Position numbers and translations under genes: made by a program
Origin: CAG-390 sp964522215
GTDB lineage: Bacteria > Bacillota > Clostridia > Oscillospirales > CAG-272
DNA: 31,674 bases
Direction of reading: 5' to 3'
Assembly: GCA_964522215.1 (NCBI GenBank)
Contig: CAZFVR010000021.1
Location: forward strand, 1-31,674
Notes under the pieces: generated by a model
The model's database searches: none
The model's input: only the letters and a program-made list of their open reading frames with translations
What the model was told of the DNA's origin: nothing
Shown here: positions 7,217-15,253 of the stretch, piece after piece
Layout: each line of letters opens with the position of its first letter
Position numbering within the stretch: the first letter of the stretch is position 1

Positions 7217-8317
7217 TCAAAGCTCGCGCTCAAGCACGTCGGCTACTCGGCGGGCGGCATGCCCGTCACCAAAGCAGGTGATGGGGCGTGCGGCGGCGGT
7301 GTAGGCGGCTGAATCGTCAAGCAGGCGGCACACCTCGCGGTAGATATCCTCCCCCTGCGTGCCCGCTAGCGTCATCACACCGCTTTCAAGCCCCTCCGGG
7401 CGTTCGGTCGCCTCCCGCGCGACTATGGTGGGAATGCCCAAAGCGGGCGCTTCCTCCTCTATCCCGCCGGAATCCGTCACTATCAGGTGTGCGCGGCTCA
7501 TCAGGCGGTGGAACTCAGTCATGCCGAGCGGCGGGGTGAGTATTATCCTATCCTCTCCCGCAAGCTCCTCCCGCGTTATCCGACGGTCTGTCGGCGCGGG
7601 GTGCATGGGGCAGAGCAGAGCTGTGTCAGCCCGCTCGCAGACAGCGCGACGCACTGCACGCATTATCCCGCGCCGCACCTCCTCGCCGCTCTCTCGCCTG
7701 TGTAGGGTTAGAATTATCAGCCGCCGCCCGGCCGCCGCACTTGGCAGTTGCGCGGGCATGTCACTGTCAAGCGACAGCCGCACCGCATCGATGGCGGTAC
7801 TGCCAACGCAAAAGATGCGCCGTGGGTCCTTGCCCTCGCCGATCAGCCGCTCACGCGCCGACTCGGTGATGGTGAAGTCCAGCGTGCTTAAAAGATCTAT
7901 GGCGCGGCGGTCAAACTCCTCGGGGTAGGGCGAATCCAGCCTGTCCGTGCGCAGACCCGCCTCGATGTGCGCTATAGGTATCCTTTTATAAAAAGCGGCA
8001 AGCGCGGCTGCAAAGGCGGTGGTGGTGTCACCGTGAACTGCCACCATATCCGGGCGGCAGTCGTCAAGTACGCTCTCAAGGCCGCAAAGCACACCGCGAG
8101 TTATGTCAAAAAGCGATTGCCCATCACGCATTATGGCAAGATCGTAGTCGGCGGTAAGCCCAAACTCCCGCGCCACCTCATACACCAGCTCGCGGTGCTG
8201 ACCGCTAAGGCAAAGGCGCGCATCCACCGCACCGCGGCGGGCAAGCTCAAGCAGTATCGGCGCTATCTTTATCGCCTCCGGCTTTGTTCCGACAACAAAA
8301 AGAATGCGCCGCCTCAT
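7217..8317 (-). CDS. wecB: UDP-N-acetylglucosamine 2-epimerase (non-hydrolysing)
   Basis: This 366-residue protein interconverts UDP-GlcNAc and UDP-ManNAc in the cytoplasm, feeding cell-wall or capsule glycans. Visible family motifs are VVGTKPEAIKIAP at the N terminus (lysine where arginine is usual), VHGDTTTA, HIEAGLRT, YPEEFDRR and LTLHRRES; these carry the Asp, Glu and His residues known to be catalytic in WecB. DSGGIEEEAP near the C terminus binds UDP in relatives. Its start overlaps the stop of the Rrf2 regulator gene by four bases (ATGA), so it is the third gene of the cysK operon, an unusual position for a sugar-nucleotide enzyme. A UDP-HexNAc dehydrogenase at 30031-31341 could use its product. 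Confidence 0.93.
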   Translation of the reverse strand: MRRRILFVVGTKPEAIKIAPILLELARRGAVDARLCLSGQHRELVYEVAREFGLTADYDLAIMRDGQSLFDITRGVLCGLESVLDDCRPDMVAVHGDTTTAFAAALAAFYKRIPIAHIEAGLRTDRLDSPYPEEFDRRAIDLLSTLDFTITESARERLIGEGKDPRRIFCVGSTAIDAVRLSLDSDMPAQLPSAAAGRRLIILTLHRRESGEEVRRGIMRAVRRAVCERADTALLCPMHPAPTDRRITREELAGEDRIILTPPLGMTEFHRLMSRAHLIVTDSGGIEEEAPALGIPTIVAREATERPEGLESGVMTLAGTQGEDIYREVCRLLDDSAAYTAAARPITCFGDGHAARRVADVLEREL

Positions 8318-8751
8318 GCCTCCACCGTCTCACCCGCAGCGGTATCCCCTCGCCCGCTCGTTGTAAGGGAGGCAAGGGTGATGCCGCCAAAGTAGTCCTC
8401 GCTCAGCCTGTAATATTCCTGCCACATGGCAAGCGTTTTGCAGCACGCCGAGCGTTCACAGCGCACCTCGCCGCCCTCAAGACATGCCACCGGTGCCATA
8501 CTGCCCTCGGCGGCGTGCAGAATGTCGGCCACGGTGCACTCCCGGGGCGATACGGCCAAGCGGTAGCCGCCGCCTTTGCCGTGAGTGCCGCACACCAGCC
8601 CCGCCCGCACGAGCGGGGGGAGGATCTTTTCAAGATATTTTGGGGATATTCCTTGCTCTGCCGCAATGCGGTGCATGGGAACGGTCTCCCCCGCCCGCTC
8701 CGCAAGCTCTATCATAAGCCTTACGGCATATCGTCCGCGTGTTGATATCAT
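8314..8751 (-). CDS. Rrf2 family transcriptional regulator (CymR/IscR type)
   Basis: This 145-residue protein has an N-terminal winged helix (MISTRGRYAVRLMIELA, then GISPKYLEKILPPL and GKGGGYRLA), characteristic of Rrf2 repressors. A cysteine cluster (C-x7-C-x4-CC) follows at about residues 89-104, near where IscR carries its Fe-S ligands; the spacing differs from IscR's C-x5-C-x5-C, so cluster binding is only possible, not shown. The gene sits between cysK and wecB. Its ATG shares one base with the cysK stop (TGATG), so the two are translationally coupled. In Bacillus, CymR binds CysK to sense cysteine status, and this arrangement suggests the same partnership. A perfect dyad in the operon promoter region is its likely operator. 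Confidence 0.88.
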   Translation of the reverse strand: MISTRGRYAVRLMIELAERAGETVPMHRIAAEQGISPKYLEKILPPLVRAGLVCGTHGKGGGYRLAVSPRECTVADILHAAEGSMAPVACLEGGEVRCERSACCKTLAMWQEYYRLSEDYFGGITLASLTTSGRGDTAAGETVEA

Positions 8752-9692
8752 CAGTCCGCGCTCTCCTCAAACATCGGTGTGGAGAGGTACCTGTCCCCGG
8801 TGTCGGGGAGCAGCAGAACGATATTTTTGCCGCTGTTCTCCTCACGGCGAGCAAGCTCCACCGCCGCCGCCAGAGCCGCACCGGAGGAAATACCCACCAA
8901 GAGCCCCTCGGTGCGTCCCATCATCCTGCCGTATTTGTAGGCATCCTCGTTTGAGATCTTGATTATCTCATCGTATACCGTTGTGTCAAGCACCTCCGGG
9001 ATAAAACCCGCGCCAATGCCCTGAATACCGTGCTTCCCCGCCGGCTCACCGGAAAGCACCGCCGAGCTCTGCGGCTCGACCGCAACTATCCTCACCTCGG
9101 GAAGCTTTGATCTTAAATACTGCCCCACACCGGTTATCGTGCCGCCGGTGCCCACGCCTGCAACAAAAATATCTACCTGACCGTCGGTATCCTCAAATAT
9201 CTCGGGGCCTGTGGTCTCGATGTGTGCGCGCGGGTTGGCGGGGTTGGAAAACTGCCCCGCAACGATACTGCCAGGCATCTCGGCGGCTATCTCATTTGCG
9301 CGAGCTATTGCGCCGCTCATGCCCTGCGCACCGGGTGTGAGCACCAGCTCCGCGCCGTAAGCCTGCATTATCTTGCGGCGTTCTATCGACATCGAATCCG
9401 GCATAACTATTATCATGCGGTAGCCGCGCGCGGCGGCGACAGAAGCAAGACCGATGCCTGTGTTGCCGGATGTAGGCTCGATTATAACAGAGCCGGGAGA
9501 TATCAGTCCGCGCGCCTCGGCATCGTCAAGCATGGAGCGCGCCACACGATCCTTGACCGATCCCGCGGGGTTAAAAAATTCTACCTTTGCAAGCAGGTGT
9601 GCCGAAAGCCCCAGCTTTTTTTGAATGCCGCACAGCTCAAGCAGCGGGGTGTGACCTATAAGCTGATCTGCGGATGTAAATATACGTGACAT
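8751..9692 (-). CDS. cysK: Cysteine synthase (O-acetylserine sulfhydrylase)
   Basis: This 313-residue PLP enzyme makes cysteine from O-acetylserine and sulfide. Motifs seen are IGHTPLLEL, NPAGSVKDR (with the PLP-binding lysine), PTSGNTGIGLA, the glycine-rich GVGTGGTITG phosphate loop, and GISSGAA near the C terminus. The reading frame extends up to 9782, but the ATG at 9692 follows GGAGGACAAAA and matches the family N terminus; the promoter also lies between these points, which excludes the longer start. It is first in an operon with an Rrf2 regulator and wecB. The hairpin-forming dyad lies in its leader. Confidence 0.95.
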   Translation of the reverse strand: MSRIFTSADQLIGHTPLLELCGIQKKLGLSAHLLAKVEFFNPAGSVKDRVARSMLDDAEARGLISPGSVIIEPTSGNTGIGLASVAAARGYRMIIVMPDSMSIERRKIMQAYGAELVLTPGAQGMSGAIARANEIAAEMPGSIVAGQFSNPANPRAHIETTGPEIFEDTDGQVDIFVAGVGTGGTITGVGQYLRSKLPEVRIVAVEPQSSAVLSGEPAGKHGIQGIGAGFIPEVLDTTVYDEIIKISNEDAYKYGRMMGRTEGLLVGISSGAALAAAVELARREENSGKNIVLLLPDTGDRYLSTPMFEESAD

Positions 9693-9711
9693 TTTTGTCC
9701 TCCAAAATCGC

Positions 9712-9740
9712 CACCAAACTACCAACATAGTAGTTTGGTG
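9712..9740 (-). promoter_or_regulatory. Perfect dyad operator in the cysK leader
   Basis: Bases 9712-9722 are perfectly complementary to 9730-9740 (11 bases each, 7-base spacer; half-site CACCAAACTAC). It begins about 14 bases downstream of the -10 element, so a bound repressor would block initiation or early elongation. The Rrf2 regulator encoded in the same operon is the obvious candidate. The same sequence could instead form an RNA hairpin. Confidence 0.7.
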
Positions 9741-9753
9741 TGTTAATGCTGAT

Positions 9754-9782
9754 ATTATAGCACAAAGAGGTGGGTTTGTCAA
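9754..9782 (-). promoter_or_regulatory. Sigma-A promoter of the cysK-rrf2-wecB operon
   Basis: On the minus strand, TTGACA (9782-9777) and TATAAT (9759-9754) are perfect hexamers with a 17-base spacer. Transcription should start near 9747, giving a leader of about 55 bases that contains the dyad. Confidence 0.9.
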
Positions 9783-9950
9783 CAGTATTCAACCAAAAAT
9801 CATTTTTTTAGATAATAGGGCTTTTATCGACGGCGGAGCATTAAATGGAAAAGTGGTGACCGAATGTGTACGCGTAAGGTAGAGGCGTGACCTGTTCATA
9901 TGGCGATTCTGAATCAAATGTAAACTCGCAGTAAATATGTCGGGGTGGTG

Positions 9951-9980
9951 TTGACTCTTTATGTATGAACATGATATGAT
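9951..9980 (+). promoter_or_regulatory. Candidate promoter of the RiPP-like cluster
   Basis: TTGACT at 9951-9956 and TATGAT at 9975-9980 are separated by 18 bases. The start point would be near 9987, leaving an 85-base leader before the pqqD-like gene. It is weaker than the consensus promoters elsewhere in the window, which may suit conditional expression. Confidence 0.6.
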
Positions 9981-10020
9981 ATAGTGTAAATCTTTATTTG
10001 CAAAAAATATTATTATTGCC

Positions 10021-10040
10021 TCAGAAAAGTTCAGAAAAGT
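10021..10040 (+). repeat. Tandem 10-base direct repeat in the cluster leader
   Basis: TCAGAAAAGT occurs twice in immediate succession, one helical turn apart, about 40-60 bases downstream of the presumed transcription start. It could be a pair of regulator half-sites or a replication-slippage duplication. Confidence 0.6.
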
Positions 10041-10071
10041 TGCGATAGCGGACCGAAAGGAGCAGTATGTA

Positions 10072-10404
10072 ATGGTAGAGTACGGAAACGGCAGGGCGGG
10101 ACCCGAGGCGGTCTATTGCAGGCGTGCCGGATGGTGTGCAAGAGAGCTGTGCGGCGAGAGCCTTGTGCTGCCTGTGGGCAGTGCGGAGATGAATGCAAGG
10201 CAGGTAGCGGTGCTCAGCGGTTCGGGCGGTTTTTTGTGGGAGCGGCTTGAGAGGCCTGCCACGCGCCGCGAGCTGATAGAGGCCATGCTTGAGGAATATG
10301 ACGCCACCCCCGAGCAGGTTGCGGCGGACATAGACGAGTTTTTATCAGAACTCGTCAAATATAACTATATTGAGATAACAGAAAAAACGGAGGAGACAAA
10401 ATGA
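10072..10404 (+). CDS. PqqD family protein (RiPP recognition element)
   Basis: This 110-residue protein resembles PqqD-type chaperones, which bind leader peptides and bring them to radical SAM enzymes. After an N-terminal half rich in turns, residues 40-100 hold the typical region: GGFLWERLERPATRRELIE, then a helix around TPEQVAADIDEFLSEL and a closing YNYIEI strand. The family role is established for PqqD and other RiPP recognition elements; the partner here is inferred to be the peptide at 15023-15253 and the radical SAM protein at 18787. AAAGGAG precedes the ATG. The stop overlaps the next ATG by four bases. The N-terminal 40 residues, with two cysteines, are not recognised. Confidence 0.8.
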   Translation: MVEYGNGRAGPEAVYCRRAGWCARELCGESLVLPVGSAEMNARQVAVLSGSGGFLWERLERPATRRELIEAMLEEYDATPEQVAADIDEFLSELVKYNYIEITEKTEETK

Positions 10405-13400
10405 AAAAGACATTTTGCGGCCAAAGGCTGCCGGCGGGGATACTTGCCATGCTCATTCTGCTTGGCACACTGCCGGTGATGGCACTGCCGAGCTTTGCGG
10501 CGAACGACTCGACCCTTGGCGAGTACGTCGCCCTTCCGATAACCATCCGCGACTACGCCGCAGACGGTATGTTGTTTGAGTGGAATGAGTTGGGGGCGAC
10601 AGGTGATTCAACGATTTACGATGGAGATGTTCCTGCGCCGGCAAAAAAATTTACTAACGAAACAAGTGGCGAAAAGTATAATAAAACGGTTGCCGATGGT
10701 TATGTTAGGTATACGGTAACCACAACCGGTGCATATATCACCTACGCCTCATCTAATCTGACTCGCGCACAAATGCGGTATGCCGTAGTTAGCTATAGAA
10801 CCGATTCGGAGACAGATCAAAGCCCCGAGATAGGCCACAGGACAAATGGCGGAGGTACATCAAACTACGTAAGTTTAACTAAAGACGGCTATAATATAGG
10901 CTTGAAAGAACCTTTCAAAAGAGTTGTGATCGACTTGGGCTCGGGCGATGCAGAGGTAAACTACGTTACTATATATCCAAGATTGCCGGAGGGTAAGTCG
11001 ATCGATATTGAGTACATAGCGTTTTTTGCTTCGAAAGATGATGCCGATCGTTATGCAAACGGTGGTGTGAGTTCGTCAGTATATCACCATGGAGGTACTC
11101 GCGGCTATGGACTTTTGCAAACAATTGACAAGGACCATTTGAATAATTTGTCGAACTCGGCTGCTATCTCCGGAACTGAATTGGTAGAAAATGGTGCTTG
11201 GAACTCTGCACCTACGAGTAATAAAAATGTAGTACTTAACAGCAACGTCCCGCAGATCCTTTACGGAGCATATGTAAGAACTAACCTTGTTGAGCCAAAT
11301 CTTGTGAACAGCAAACCTGTTTATACAGAGGCAACGGTAAAATATATTGCCGAGTATATGCGCGATACGCTCAAAGAAGTGTGGAAAAACGAAGACGGAA
11401 CATATAACATGTGGTACGTCATGGGCACAAAGCTGTTTGATGACAACAACAATTATGTTGGGAACGATTCAAAGGCTACACGTGACCTTGCCGAGGTGTT
11501 CAGACGGTGCTTGACCGACGGCTTGGGTGCATATGAGGAATCAAAAAACAAGTCACTTACAAAAGCGACCGATTGTAAAACATATTACGATGCCGCATAC
11601 TTTTTGCTTTCAACCTTGTTCAGCGACAACGAGGGCTATGGACAAACGGTATCCGGGTACCATCAAATAAACCTTGTTAAAAAGGGCAATGCGTATGTTT
11701 TTAACTCTGCATATGATGATAGCGTTTATGATACCGTAAACGGTGTTATTTATAATTCGCAAACCACGACCATAACACCGCGTTATACATCAAGCGGTGC
11801 AACAGAGGAACCGCGCGGCAATCTTCTCCCGGAAAATAGGTTTAATCCTATAAACGGCATGTACTACGGTAACAATGGTAACGAGTACCTCAAGGTGACC
11901 GATCCAAATGCTACCGACCTCACAAAGTACTACGCCAACACCAACTACAACCTCACGCTTGAGGGGCATGCGCAGTTCATCTTCTATGAGGATGACAACA
12001 TGTACTTCAACTTCACCGGTGACGACGATGTTTATCTTTACATCAACGGCATCCGCGTGATGGATATGGGCGGTGCGCACTCAATATCCAAGTGCGGCAT
12101 CAACCTCAACGAGGTCAAGGAGATTTGCGGTCTGCACGACGGTGAGGTATATGACTTCGACTTCTTCTACATGGAGCGCCATGGTACGGCCGCCAACTTC
12201 GGTATTGAAACTAACATCCGTATAGTTGACCCCTCCATGGTGACCGAAAAGTCGGCATACCAGAACGGCAGCGAGGTCGGCAACGGCGGTTACATCGATG
12301 CGACAAAGCCTGTAAAATATCAATACGAGCTTACAAACAACGGCGAGGCCAAGATAATCGACCTTGTGTTTGATGACACGCAGATAGGCGTAAAGCTTAC
12401 CAAGGATTCGATAAAGCTCAACAGCGAAACCAAGATCGAGGATCTGTACGCCGCAGTCTATGATAAGAACGGCAACAAAAAGGCGGATCATGCCATTGGC
12501 ACTTTGACCGAGGCCGAGCTCAAGCAATTGCTGGCGGATGGCCTTGAGGTCGGCGATCGTATATCCCTGTTCGGATTTAAATATACCATTCCCGATACAT
12601 CGTGGGTATCCGATCAGTTTACCAATACCGTCTACACAAAAGCTGTCACCGACGGCAGCAATACAAGATACCGCACACTGACAGGTATCGATACCTCGAC
12701 GGTTAAAAAGTCAACGGTGGTCTACGAGCCGCTACACTACTATGAGTGGGCGGGTAAGGGCGTTACGGCTACCACGGCGGAACTGATCGAGCATGTAAAC
12801 AAAGCACTCACTGCCGCCAACATGAATACCGTATCGGCCGATGCCAAAATAAGTCTTTGCTCTGCTTCGGGTAAAGCCGATACCGATACCTATAAGTACA
12901 ACAATAACGCATCTGTCGTCAGCGGCGGTGTGGAATATGTGGCCGCAGAGATCGGCGGCTCGGATAAGCACCAAACCGGTGCCTCCACTTATTACTATAT
13001 GGTCGGCGAGTGCGGCCCTGTGTCCGTCACCGTTTACAGCTACGATGTTACCGATGATAAGTTCGTTATCGATTATAACCTCCCGGTTAGATTTGACGGT
13101 AACGAGACCTTCCTTAATAACGATATACTTACCCTTGGTGTAAACCCCTACAAGACCACCGCAGCACCGACTATTGCAGAGCCGAATGCAACATACGGTA
13201 CTGTAGATGTTAGCGGCATGTCCATCACCTATACCATGACGAGCTTCATGAACGGTGTTGAGGCGGTAACGCTCAACGTTACGATACTTGAAGACGGTGC
13301 CGATGCCGTCACCACCAAGACCGGAGTTGAGATGACCGAAACGATCTACATCGCCCCTGCAAATGTAGTCTACTACGAGGATGATTTTGAGGGTATTACC

Positions 13401-15011
13401 TATATCAACTCGGATGGTAACACATGGGAGTACTTTGAGACCTCCGACCGCGGCCAATCGCAATCGGCGGCGCAGGATACCCCCTACGGATCCGATCCAA
13501 ACTATGCAGGCGATAAGGCGAGCGGCGGCTATTCCCGCCAAGATGTATTGAATGCCATTAAGGAATTTGTTAGCTCGATTTCCGTATTCAACTTTGGCGA
13601 TCTGCTTGCAAATGATACCGCTCCCACTGCCGAGAGGGCGGGCGGCGGCAACTCGGCAGACTCTGCACCTGTCGGCGACTCCTCAAACGGCACTATCCAC
13701 CGCCTGTGCGTGGGAAAGACAGCCGACGTTATGAGCTTTGAATTCCGCGGTACCGGCTTTGAGATACTCAGCCGCACCACGCAGGATATCTACGCGGTCG
13801 TGTCGGTAAAGGTGGTAAGCAATACCACCGGTCAAACCGTCAAGCAGTTCCCGGTTATCACCGAGTGCAAGGGCGGCGACCTCTATCAGGTGCCGATACT
13901 TGCGGTAAAGGGACTGCCGCTTGATACCTACACCGTGACTCTCGCCGCGGCGGGCGGAACAGCCACCAAGGCGCGCACGCTATATATCGACGGCGTGAGG
14001 ATCTATCAGCCGCTCAAAGCGGCCGATCAGACCGAATACTACAACGCATCTGAGGCAAACGCCGAGTTCTATGAGATAAAGAACCTTATAGGTGAGGGCC
14101 GGGCATGGTATGCAGAGGTAGATTCAAACAGCGGCACGATGGTTTCCGGCTCTACTCTTATTGAAAACGTTGAGGATGACGGATCAACGCTTACATCTAT
14201 AACCGATGTTAATAAATATCTGGACGATGGACCCAACAACGAGCTGTATCTTGACGGCACAAATGCCAACAGCTTTTTGGCGCTCAAGCTTAAAAAGGTT
14301 GAGGGTGCGGAGCAAATAATGCTCCACATCGGCGCACACCGCAAGGCTTCCTCAAGCGAATTTGCTATGGAGGGGGACTCGCAAAGCACATATCTTATCG
14401 CCGGTAAAACGGCGCATGAAGTGATCAATGGCCAACACATGGTGTATGTCTCCGGCGGAACCGAGCAATATATCGAACTTGCCATTACCGATGCCGATTT
14501 TGATGAGAACGGCTGCTGCACGCTCTTTATCGGCACCAAGGACGAGGGCGAGGGATATCAGGCACTCGTGCTCACAAACATCAAGTACAAGGGCTTGACG
14601 ATCGAGAAGACCGTAGATGACACCACCACCGCCGAGCAGCTCGCTGCCGAGCCGCTGATGGTCGAGGCTCGGGCGCTTGCCGCGTACTACAGCGATCCTT
14701 ACGATCCCGCACTTTCGATAAAGCACACAGATGTGCTTGCCGTACGCGGAATATTCAGCAAAAAGGCTACGGTGACACTTACCGTGCGCACCACCGAGCC
14801 GCTCCAAAAGATAGTTGTTACCGATGCCGCCGGTCAGGTGGTTGAGGTGCGCCGGTATACGATAGGCTTTCCCGGCTATGCCACTACGGTAAGCGCGGTA
14901 TGGCAGGTCGAGGCCAAGCGCGGAGAGGTGCTTAACTATACAGTGCGCGCATACAATGCCGATGGACTTTCCTCGGTTAATACCGTAGAGGTGTCGGCAA
15001 AAGTTAAATGA
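10401..15011 (+). CDS. Large secreted fibro-slime domain protein
   Basis: This 1536-residue exported protein starts with a signal peptide (KK, hydrophobic ILAMLILLGTLPVMA, probable cleavage after SFA at residue 33). ITIRDYAADGMLFEW at about 46-60 and the block around FNFTGDDDVYLYING then DMGG (about 536-560) are hallmarks of the fibro-slime domain, a PA14-like fold found in secreted bacterial proteins. The remaining 900 residues are beta-rich repeats I cannot name. The last 90 residues resemble the C-terminal domain of the GH20 protein encoded downstream. No LPxTG sorting signal or SLH domain is seen, so how it attaches is unclear. Bases around 10590-11830 are much richer in AT than the rest. 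It overlaps the pqqD-like gene by four bases and ends 12 bases before the peptide gene. Confidence 0.85.
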   Translation: MKKTFCGQRLPAGILAMLILLGTLPVMALPSFAANDSTLGEYVALPITIRDYAADGMLFEWNELGATGDSTIYDGDVPAPAKKFTNETSGEKYNKTVADGYVRYTVTTTGAYITYASSNLTRAQMRYAVVSYRTDSETDQSPEIGHRTNGGGTSNYVSLTKDGYNIGLKEPFKRVVIDLGSGDAEVNYVTIYPRLPEGKSIDIEYIAFFASKDDADRYANGGVSSSVYHHGGTRGYGLLQTIDKDHLNNLSNSAAISGTELVENGAWNSAPTSNKNVVLNSNVPQILYGAYVRTNLVEPNLVNSKPVYTEATVKYIAEYMRDTLKEVWKNEDGTYNMWYVMGTKLFDDNNNYVGNDSKATRDLAEVFRRCLTDGLGAYEESKNKSLTKATDCKTYYDAAYFLLSTLFSDNEGYGQTVSGYHQINLVKKGNAYVFNSAYDDSVYDTVNGVIYNSQTTTITPRYTSSGATEEPRGNLLPENRFNPINGMYYGNNGNEYLKVTDPNATDLTKYYANTNYNLTLEGHAQFIFYEDDNMYFNFTGDDDVYLYINGIRVMDMGGAHSISKCGINLNEVKEICGLHDGEVYDFDFFYMERHGTAANFGIETNIRIVDPSMVTEKSAYQNGSEVGNGGYIDATKPVKYQYELTNNGEAKIIDLVFDDTQIGVKLTKDSIKLNSETKIEDLYAAVYDKNGNKKADHAIGTLTEAELKQLLADGLEVGDRISLFGFKYTIPDTSWVSDQFTNTVYTKAVTDGSNTRYRTLTGIDTSTVKKSTVVYEPLHYYEWAGKGVTATTAELIEHVNKALTAANMNTVSADAKISLCSASGKADTDTYKYNNNASVVSGGVEYVAAEIGGSDKHQTGASTYYYMVGECGPVSVTVYSYDVTDDKFVIDYNLPVRFDGNETFLNNDILTLGVNPYKTTAAPTIAEPNATYGTVDVSGMSITYTMTSFMNGVEAVTLNVTILEDGADAVTTKTGVEMTETIYIAPANVVYYEDDFEGITYINSDGNTWEYFETSDRGQSQSAAQDTPYGSDPNYAGDKASGGYSRQDVLNAIKEFVSSISVFNFGDLLANDTAPTAERAGGGNSADSAPVGDSSNGTIHRLCVGKTADVMSFEFRGTGFEILSRTTQDIYAVVSVKVVSNTTGQTVKQFPVITECKGGDLYQVPILAVKGLPLDTYTVTLAAAGGTATKARTLYIDGVRIYQPLKAADQTEYYNASEANAEFYEIKNLIGEGRAWYAEVDSNSGTMVSGSTLIENVEDDGSTLTSITDVNKYLDDGPNNELYLDGTNANSFLALKLKKVEGAEQIMLHIGAHRKASSSEFAMEGDSQSTYLIAGKTAHEVINGQHMVYVSGGTEQYIELAITDADFDENGCCTLFIGTKDEGEGYQALVLTNIKYKGLTIEKTVDDTTTAEQLAAEPLMVEARALAAYYSDPYDPALSIKHTDVLAVRGIFSKKATVTLTVRTTEPLQKIVVTDAAGQVVEVRRYTIGFPGYATTVSAVWQVEAKRGEVLNYTVRAYNADGLSSVNTVEVSAKVK

Positions 15012-15022
15012 GAGGTAGACAA

Positions 15023-15253
15023 ATGAAAAGGGTTTACGAAAGACCCGCTGTGTATGTTGAGGCGATGCAGCTCGATAAACCGATCGCCGCCGGGTGTGAG
15101 GCGGACAGAGCTGATATGGATGATATCATGGGTGAGCTCTTTAATTATTTCAATGAGTATATGCAGTGTAAAAATATAGTTGGAGAGGGCGCTATCCCTG
15201 ACTTTGATACCATCTGCTATCACAGTAATGTTATAAAAGCCTTGATTTCCTAA
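15023..15253 (+). CDS. Small cysteine-containing peptide, candidate RiPP precursor
   Basis: This 76-residue protein has a leader-like N terminus (MKRVYERPAVYVEAMQLD) that leads into IAAGC, then a 51-residue acidic and aromatic region with cysteines at 25, 49 and 65 and a terminal ICYH motif. I recall similar small proteins (YxxP, spaced E and L, AAGC, CYH) in gut Clostridia, but none with a proven product. Its position between PqqD-like, HprK-like and radical SAM genes makes it the best substrate candidate. The ATG at 15023 follows GAGAGGTAG; an in-frame ATG at 15008 overlaps the previous stop and would add five residues. The stop shares one base with the next start (TAATG). The precursor role is inference. 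Confidence 0.75.
   Translation: MKRVYERPAVYVEAMQLDKPIAAGCEADRADMDDIMGELFNYFNEYMQCKNIVGEGAIPDFDTICYHSNVIKALIS

Larger units (their letters stand above)
9783..10071. other. Intergenic region upstream of the RiPP-like cluster
   Basis: No gene is supported in this stretch. It separates the divergent cysK and pqqD-like transcripts. The first part (9783-9940) shows no feature I can name. The last part holds the promoter at 9951-9980, a tandem 10-base repeat at 10021-10040 and an AAAGGAG ribosome-binding site ahead of the ATG at 10072. Confidence 0.7.

Noticed and set aside
9693..9782. N-terminal extension of cysK to the ATG at 9782
   Set aside because: The perfect promoter and the operator lie within the extension, and the ATG at 9692 has a strong ribosome-binding site and matches the family N terminus.
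12732..13541. 269-codon minus-strand frame inside the fibro-slime gene
   Set aside because: It lies opposite a continuous, conserved coding sequence; its composition is that of a reverse-complement shadow.
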